Below are positions 59,498 to 64,000 of a DNA stretch of 64,000 nucleotides, piece after piece. Both the position numbers and the translations under genes were made by a program. Below the pieces are notes generated by a model, which did not search any database, was not told the DNA's origin, and saw only the letters and a list, made by a program, of their open reading frames with translations. The first letter of the stretch is position 1. Each line of letters begins with the position of its first letter. Source of the DNA: Flavobacterium pokkalii (GTDB lineage: Bacteria > Bacteroidota > Bacteroidia > Flavobacteriales > Flavobacteriaceae); assembly GCF_014596575.1 (NCBI RefSeq), contig NZ_NASZ01000016.1:32921-96920 (forward strand). The letters run 5' to 3'.

Positions 59498-59501
59498 TAC
59501 T

Positions 59502-60776
59502 ATGTATGCTTTAGTCGACTGTAACAATTTCTATGCTTCCTGCGAACGTGTTTTCCAACCGGAACTCAACGGCAAACCCATTGCGGTTTTATCTAACAAT
59601 GATGGCTGTGTGATTTCCAGAAGCGAAGAAGCCAAAGCCACCGGAATTACTATGGGTGTTCCCGCTTTTCAGATTAAAGACTTAATCAAAGAAAAAAACA
59701 TCCATATCTTTTCGTCCAATTATGCGCTGTATGGCGATTTGAGTCGTCGTGTAATGGCAATCCTGAATCAGTTTACGCCAAATATTGAAATTTACAGTAT
59801 TGACGAAGCCTTCCTGAATTTTGACGGACTCAACATTGAAGATTACCATAATTATGGACTTCAAATGAAAACCCGTGTACAAAAATGGCTTGGAATTCCG
59901 ATATGCATTGGATTGGCAGAAACCAAAGCCTTATCTAAAGTAGCGAATAAAATTGCCAAAAAATTTCAGGACAGAACTCAAGGCGTATATGTAATGGACT
60001 CCGAAGAAAAACGCATCAAAGCTTTAAAATGGACTAAAATCGAAGATGTTTGGGGCATTGGTTATCGTATGACCAAAAAAGCAAAACTGCGCAACATCAA
60101 CACTGCTTTTGACTTTATTCAACCGCAACACGAAGTTTGGATAAAAAATACTATGGGCGTAACCGGTCTTCGTTTAAAAACCGAACTGGAAGGAAAATCG
60201 GTTTTAGATTTAGAACCTATCGTGGAGCAAAAGAAAAGTATTGCCATTACCCGAAGTTTCCCCAAACAAATTGCTGATTTTGATTTATTACGAGAACGCA
60301 TCACTACTTTCGCTTCAGTTTGTGCCGAAAAATTACGCAAACAAAAATCCTGTTGTCATACCATTATTGTGATGCTTGTGGTGGACAAACATTCGGTAAA
60401 CAGCTCGCAATACTATTTCAACAAAGCAATCACATTGCCTTATGCGACCAATTCGACATTAACTATTGCCAATACCGCTATTGATTTATTCAAACAATTG
60501 CATCAGGGAAACGACCATTTGAAATTCAAAAAAGCAGGAGTAATCGTCAGCGAACTCATTGGTGAAAACCAGAAACAATTTCAGCTTTTCGAAGAAGAAA
60601 ATCCAAAACATCTGGCACTGATGAAAGCGATGGATCGTCTCAACGCTAAAATTGGTGAAACCAAAGTAAAATTAGCCAGCCAAAACCTGAAACTCACTTG
60701 GGACATGAACCAGAATCATTTATCGAATAAATACACTACTAATTTCAAAGAGATTCTCGAAATACGATGTCAATAA
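59502..60776 (+). CDS. umuC: Y-family translesion DNA polymerase (UmuC-like)
   Basis: 424 residues. YALVDCNNFYASCERVFQP at the N terminus and YSIDEAFLNF in the palm supply the catalytic acidic residues; the little-finger and C-terminal regions follow (KKSIAITRSFPK). Performs error-prone synthesis past lesions with UmuD'. It overlaps umuD by 10 bp. The order umuC-umuD is the reverse of E. coli. Confidence 0.93.
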   Translation: MYALVDCNNFYASCERVFQPELNGKPIAVLSNNDGCVISRSEEAKATGITMGVPAFQIKDLIKEKNIHIFSSNYALYGDLSRRVMAILNQFTPNIEIYSIDEAFLNFDGLNIEDYHNYGLQMKTRVQKWLGIPICIGLAETKALSKVANKIAKKFQDRTQGVYVMDSEEKRIKALKWTKIEDVWGIGYRMTKKAKLRNINTAFDFIQPQHEVWIKNTMGVTGLRLKTELEGKSVLDLEPIVEQKKSIAITRSFPKQIADFDLLRERITTFASVCAEKLRKQKSCCHTIIVMLVVDKHSVNSSQYYFNKAITLPYATNSTLTIANTAIDLFKQLHQGNDHLKFKKAGVIVSELIGENQKQFQLFEEENPKHLALMKAMDRLNAKIGETKVKLASQNLKLTWDMNQNHLSNKYTTNFKEILEIRCQ

Positions 60777-61207
60777 AGAAAAACCAAAAACTCAGTTTTT
60801 ACAAACCCGATTATGAAAGCGAACTGCGTATTCCTTTTATTCCCGACGGTGTTTCGGCAGGATTTCCCTCGCCGGCAGCTGATTTTACGGAAAACAATAT
60901 CGATTTGAATAAAGAATTAAGCGAAAATCCGCTCGCCACTTTTTACATTAAAGTAAAAGGAAACTCGATGATTGATGCCGGAATTGAAAATGAAGATGTA
61001 TTAATTGTAGACCGAAGCATTGAACCGCAGGACAACAAAATTGCCATTTGCTATATTGATGGCGAATTCACCGTAAAACGTATCAAACTGGAAAAAGACT
61101 GCCTCTACCTGATGCCCGAAAACAGCAATTACACCCCCATAAAAGTCACTGAAGAAAACCAACTCATCATTTGGGGAATTGTGACTTATGTGATAAAAAA
61201 AATGTGA
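60767..61207 (+). CDS. umuD: UmuD-like self-cleaving polymerase accessory protein
   Basis: 146 residues of the LexA/UmuD S24 family. The likely cleavage bond is Ala-Gly in VSAGFPSPAADF (Cys-Gly in E. coli UmuD). Catalytic Ser lies in GNSMID and Lys in EFTVKRIKL. RecA-triggered cleavage would activate UmuC. Its stop codon falls inside a hairpin half-copy adjoining the REP element. Confidence 0.9.
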   Translation: MSIKKNQKLSFYKPDYESELRIPFIPDGVSAGFPSPAADFTENNIDLNKELSENPLATFYIKVKGNSMIDAGIENEDVLIVDRSIEPQDNKIAICYIDGEFTVKRIKLEKDCLYLMPENSNYTPIKVTEENQLIIWGIVTYVIKKM

Positions 61208-61220
61208 AATCAAACAAATT
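61193..61220. repeat. Half-copy of the terminator unit at the umuD end
   Basis: ATA8TGTGAAATCAAAC followed by AAAT is nearly the left arm and loop of the terminator at 61918-61957, but the right arm is missing and the REP element follows 6 bp later. The stop codon of umuD lies inside it. Confidence 0.7.
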
Positions 61221-61226
61221 CCCCCC

Positions 61227-61257
61227 GCTGCCGCACGAATCCTTTCGTGTGGCTCGT
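61227..61257. repeat. Left REP hairpin
   Basis: GCCGCACGAA-TCCT-TTCGTGTGGC: a 10-bp stem with one G-T pair and a TCCT loop, inside a 31-bp unit. Exact inverse of the right copy. Confidence 0.85.
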
Positions 61258-61262
61258 CCTAC

Positions 61263-61829
61263 TCAAACATTAAACATTCTAAAAACAACTATATCATCAA
61301 TTAATCCTGTTTCTCCAGAATAATCAACAGCACTACTATAAACATAGTCTTGTGCCTTATAAACCAATCCGGCTTCTACAGGATTATTGTGTACATAATC
61401 TATTTTTTGTTGAATAACTTTATTACTCCATAGCTCAATAGGTTTGTTGTCGTGTCTCCAAAACTGATAATGCTTTACATTAGAACTTTTATCTGCTTCT
61501 TTTTTGAAAAAATCCAATAAAAATTCTTTCCTACTCTCTCTAGGATTTTCTCTAATACTTTTTACAATCGACTGACTAGTGAATCGTTTTAAATCTCCGA
61601 TTAAAAGCTCCGGATTTTGACCATTTATACTTCTGAAAACCAAATGAACATGATTAGTCATTATGCACCAGGCATGAATTTCCAAACCTTTATTTTTTTG
61701 ACAAAACTCTAAACTCTCCAAAAACAAATCTTTATACTCGTTTCTAGTAAATACATCTAACCAACCCACAACAGCAAAACTAATAAAATACAATCCTTCC
61801 GGATTATGAAACTTATAATTTCTACTAAT
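61263..61829 (-). CDS. REP-associated Y1 transposase (RAYT, TnpA-REP)
   Basis: 188 residues if read from ATT at 61829 (ISRNYKFHNPEGLYFISF), the position where relatives have Met; 176 from a TTG at 61793. The catalytic HUH motif is MTNHVHLVF, and the likely catalytic Tyr is in KIDYVHNNPVEAGLV. The frame is otherwise intact and ends 5 bp before the left REP. RAYTs are single-copy domesticated relatives of IS200 transposases that cut REP DNA. The lost ATG may mean low AUU-started expression or early decay. Confidence 0.8.
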   Translation of the reverse strand: MSRNYKFHNPEGLYFISFAVVGWLDVFTRNEYKDLFLESLEFCQKNKGLEIHAWCIMTNHVHLVFRSINGQNPELLIGDLKRFTSQSIVKSIRENPRESRKEFLLDFFKKEADKSSNVKHYQFWRHDNKPIELWSNKVIQQKIDYVHNNPVEAGLVYKAQDYVYSSAVDYSGETGLIDDIVVFRMFNV

Positions 61830-61874
61830 AAAAATTAGGATTTTACTGCAAATATAAAGAATTTAGTTCTAATC

Positions 61875-61905
61875 ACGAGCCACACGAAAGGATTCGTGCG
61901 GCAGC
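61875..61905. repeat. Right REP hairpin
   Basis: The same 31-bp unit in inverse orientation; GCCACACGAA-AGGA-TTCGTGCGGC stem-loop. Identity over all 31 bp points to a recent event or ongoing conversion. Confidence 0.85.
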
Positions 61906-61917
61906 ATAAAAGGATAT

Positions 61918-61957
61918 AAAAAATGTGAAATCAAACGAATATGATTTCACATTTTTT
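61918..61957 (-). terminator. Terminator of the pirin/GNAT operon
   Basis: Perfect 15-bp stem (AAAAAATGTGAAATC and complement) with a 10-nt loop and T-run on both strands. Same family as 63372-63409. Confidence 0.85.
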
Positions 61958-61982
61958 ATAATTGAAAATTTACAACAATAAT

Positions 61983-62864
61983 TTAAAATTTAGGAGGCAC
62001 AGGCAAAGGGACAAATCCGGTTTCTTCTGGAATCTTAGGGAAAGTCTGCTGAATCCATCGTTCTTTCGCTTCTTCAATCATAGCTTTATCAGTAGCTACA
62101 AAATTCCAATAAATAAAACGTTCTTCAGAAAAAGCTTCACCCCCAAAAATATAAACACTTGTATTTTCTCCCATTTCAAATTCACAAAGCGTACTTTCTT
62201 TGGCAACCAAAATTTGTTTTGGTTCAAAAATAGTGTCTTCGCTTTTAATACTTCCTTCAAGAATATACATAGCACTTTCGCCAAATAAATCCTTACCAAT
62301 ATTGACTTTTTGAGGTTTTGTATTCTTAATTTCAATAAAATATAACGGACTGTAAGTAGGCACTCCTGATTTTCTCCCAAAAGCTTCTCCGGCAATCAAT
62401 TTAAACGAAAGACCATTTTCTGTCCAATGCGGAATTTCATCTTCTTCAATATGTACAAAAGAAGGTTCCATCTTCTCTAACTCTTTTGGCAATGCCACCC
62501 AAATTTGAAAGCCATGAAGCATTTTCTCAGAACTACGCAAATATTCAGGAGTCCTTTCAGAATGTACAATGCCTTTCCCAGCAGTCATCCAGTTTACTGC
62601 TCCGGGTTTTATCTCAATCTCACTTCCAAGACTGTCGCGATGCATAATACTTCCCTCAAAAAGATAAGTTAGCGTAGAAAGTCCAATATGCGGATGTGGT
62701 CCTACATCCAGATTCTGATAATTCGATAAATGAGTTGGCCCCATATGATCGAGAAAAACAAATGGTCCAACAGCTCTTTTTTGACGAAACGGCAACAAAC
62801 GTCCTACCAGAAAATTACCGATATCAGCAGCGCGTTCTTCAATTATTTGTTCAATATTTGACAT
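61983..62864 (-). CDS. Pirin-family bicupin protein
   Basis: 293 residues. N-terminal cupin holds the metal-binding residues (VGPHPHIGLSTLTYLFEG; GKGIVHSERTPE), then a second cupin (YILEGSIKSED) typical of pirins. Some pirins have quercetinase activity and others act as redox-sensitive cofactors; the role here is unclear. It is 19 bp downstream of the GNAT gene and probably co-transcribed. Confidence 0.9.
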   Translation of the reverse strand: MSNIEQIIEERAADIGNFLVGRLLPFRQKRAVGPFVFLDHMGPTHLSNYQNLDVGPHPHIGLSTLTYLFEGSIMHRDSLGSEIEIKPGAVNWMTAGKGIVHSERTPEYLRSSEKMLHGFQIWVALPKELEKMEPSFVHIEEDEIPHWTENGLSFKLIAGEAFGRKSGVPTYSPLYFIEIKNTKPQKVNIGKDLFGESAMYILEGSIKSEDTIFEPKQILVAKESTLCEFEMGENTSVYIFGGEAFSEERFIYWNFVATDKAMIEEAKERWIQQTFPKIPEETGFVPLPVPPKF

Positions 62865-62883
62865 AAAAAGTTAAATTGATTAA

Positions 62884-63201
62884 TTATAAAAATTTGATTC
62901 CGTGAAAACTATCATCAACAATACGTTTCCATTCCGGATGTCTCTTGATGTAAGCAAACACTAACGGACAAAGCGGGATAAGTTTGTATTTATTATCCTC
63001 AATATAAGCCAATGTTTTCTCAATTACAGCTGTAGCTGCACCTTTACCTTCCAATTCAGGTTCAACTTCAGTATGGATTAAAGAAATAACATTCGTTTGT
63101 TCTTTGTAAACAATAAAGGCTTTATGTCCTTCAACAGTAATTTCAAATTGTTGCGCTTCTTCATTTTTGATAAGAGGTATATTTTCGAATTCTGGTTTCA
63201 T
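62884..63201 (-). CDS. Short GNAT-family N-acetyltransferase (NATD1-like)
   Basis: 105 residues, the minimal GNAT form. Acetyl-CoA-binding motif in EPELEGKGAATAVIEKTLAY and a final segment LCPLVFAYIKRHPEW typical of the NATD1/YjdJ group, with a C-terminal Phe. Substrate unknown. First gene of the pirin operon. Confidence 0.85.
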   Translation of the reverse strand: MKPEFENIPLIKNEEAQQFEITVEGHKAFIVYKEQTNVISLIHTEVEPELEGKGAATAVIEKTLAYIEDNKYKLIPLCPLVFAYIKRHPEWKRIVDDSFHGIKFL

Positions 63202-63287
63202 ATTCAGTTAATTAAATTAATAAAAAACAATAATCTAGACAAGAAAAGCTAATTATCAATTGCTTTCGTCCACTCTATTTTATTTAA

Positions 63288-63295
63288 CAAATTTA
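63288..63295 (-). promoter_or_regulatory. -7 box candidate of the GNAT/pirin operon
   Basis: TAAATTTG on the minus strand, a full match 87 bp before the start; no -33 seen. The rest of the gap to 63432 holds only a terminator. Confidence 0.35.
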
Positions 63296-63371
63296 CGATT
63301 CTATAAAAATAGATCTCTTAATCTATGTTAAGAAGATAAAACAATTCAGTTTTTAATCTTATCCAAATAAA

Positions 63372-63409
63372 AAAAATGTGAAATCAAACGAATTCGACTT
63401 CACATTTTT
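63372..63409 (-). terminator. Terminator of the sodium:solute symporter gene
   Basis: AAAAATGTGAA/TTCACATTTTT arms, closely related to the terminator at 61918-61957, including the loop ATCAAACGAAT. Confidence 0.8.
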
Positions 63410-63432
63410 ACATTTAAAACTATTATTTTCTT

Positions 63433-64000
63433 TTACCAGAACTTCACGTATAAAGCAGCGATAATTAATAATGTAATAACAATCAAAACTGTAGTTTGCG
63501 GTTTTACTTTGAACATTTCAGTATCCAATTCGAATGCTTTTGGATTTACTTTTGGTCCTGCAAAACTGATTCCAACCATCAATAACATGGTGAACATAAA
63601 CGATAATCCCATACAAATGTGGAACGGAATTTCATACAATCCTTTTCCATTTGGATAAGCTGTGTACAAGAAGGTTTCGTTTCCAAACAAGGCTGGAGCA
63701 TATTCGTTGAATAAAACTGACAATAAGAATCCTGCTAATACTCCCACAATTGCAGCCGTTCCTGTAGTTCTTTTCCAGAACATACCTAAGAAGAACATCG
63801 CAAATACTCCTGGACTAATGAATCCTGTATATTTTTGAATATAAGTAAATCCTCCTACTCCTCCAATTCCTAAAGTATCATTCCAAGTAAATAATACTGC
63901 CAAAACCATAGAAGCAAATACAGCCAAACGACCAATGTTTACCTGTTGTCTTTCGCCAGCCCCTTTTTGAATGTATTTTTTATGAACATCTAAAGTATAA
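63433..64000 (-). CDS. Sodium:solute symporter (SSS family), C-terminal part
   Basis: The reading frame is open to the window end, so the gene is cut; only the last 188 residues or so are visible. Membrane helices fit the SSS (SGLT-like) family: the upstream DVHKKYIQKGAGERQ and VNIGRLAVFASMVLAVLF loop, GFISPGVFAMFFLGMFWKRT and a final helix ending YVKFW. It imports a solute, often a sugar, with Na+. Substrate not evident. Confidence 0.85.
   Translation of the reverse strand, partial: YTLDVHKKYIQKGAGERQQVNIGRLAVFASMVLAVLFTWNDTLGIGGVGGFTYIQKYTGFISPGVFAMFFLGMFWKRTTGTAAIVGVLAGFLLSVLFNEYAPALFGNETFLYTAYPNGKGLYEIPFHICMGLSFMFTMLLMVGISFAGPKVNPKAFELDTEMFKVKPQTTVLIVITLLIIAALYVKFW

Larger units (their letters stand above)
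61227..61905 (-). mobile_element. REP/RAYT element (Y1 transposase between inverted REP hairpins)
   Basis: A 679-bp unit: perfect 31-bp inverted repeats at both ends (61227-61257, 61875-61905), each a REP hairpin, enclosing a single IS200-like Y1 transposase gene. Near-duplicate flanks (61193-61220 and 61916-61940) support insertion here. It lies between umuD and a terminator, on the strand opposite to umuD. Confidence 0.8.

Noticed and set aside
61977..62288. 108-residue + strand frame opposite the pirin gene
   Set aside because: Antisense of the pirin cupin domain; Phe/Lys-rich and without motif.

Overview
The window looks like a chromosomal segment of a Flavobacteriaceae bacterium, probably Flavobacterium or a close relative. 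The evidence is: AT-rich DNA; -7 boxes of the Bacteroidetes form TAnnTTTG, several with a -33 TTTG about 19-20 bp upstream; weak Shine-Dalgarno sequences; lipoproteins and TonB receptors of Bacteroidetes type; and short palindromic intergenic repeats of a kind I associate with flavobacterial genomes. No rRNA, CRISPR array or prophage is visible. There is one tRNA (Ser-GGA).

Layout. 1-5.9 kb: a glycan locus with a GH2 beta-galactosidase-like enzyme and a BNR-4 propeller protein, divergent from a GntR-type regulator. 5.9-10 kb: housekeeping genes (YoaK-like membrane protein, tRNA-Ser, asparaginase, acyltransferase, TatD). 10-18.7 kb: an ECF sigma factor with a membrane-spanning TPR anti-sigma candidate, divergent from a lipoprotein, a PKD/outer-membrane protein, a CHAT-TPR protease, a retropepsin-like protease and a GH16-like lipoprotein. 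The divergent region carries four promoter-like repeats with an invariant 17-nt spacer. 18.8-26.4 kb: ThuA-like protein, DUF559 nuclease-like protein, 2-oxoglutarate dehydrogenase E1/E2, an outer-membrane barrel and a prenyl synthase. 26.5-33.5 kb: YceI-TetR-TolC-adaptor-RND efflux operon. 33.5-39.2 kb: AhpD-like protein, then a TonB siderophore receptor with PepSY membrane proteins, probably iron-regulated. 39.2-42 kb: MORN-like secreted protein, aspS, cold-shock protein. 42.1-55.3 kb: complete 14-gene nuoA-N complex I operon with a short NuoG. 55.4-57.2 kb: DsbA/FrnE-like thiol oxidoreductase and Gfo/Idh/MocA oxidoreductase. 57.3-59.3 kb: AraC regulator between two paralogous small secreted proteins that share a 34-bp upstream element. 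59.5-61.2 kb: umuC-umuD in inverted order. 61.2-61.9 kb: a REP/RAYT element. 62-64 kb: pirin, GNAT and a sodium:solute symporter cut by the window end.

The most promising undescribed system is the sigma/anti-sigma/CHAT/retropepsin cluster at 10.1-18.7 kb. A membrane protein with a predicted periplasmic CHAT protease is translationally overlapped by an aspartic protease, and both lie behind an array of four ECF-type promoter-like sites next to the sigma gene. This suggests a proteolytic envelope-signalling cassette. The second candidate is the AraC cassette with its paired secreted proteins. The third is the RAYT element, whose conserved start position is now ATT and which is bounded by perfect 31-bp inverted REP hairpins beside a half-duplicated terminator.
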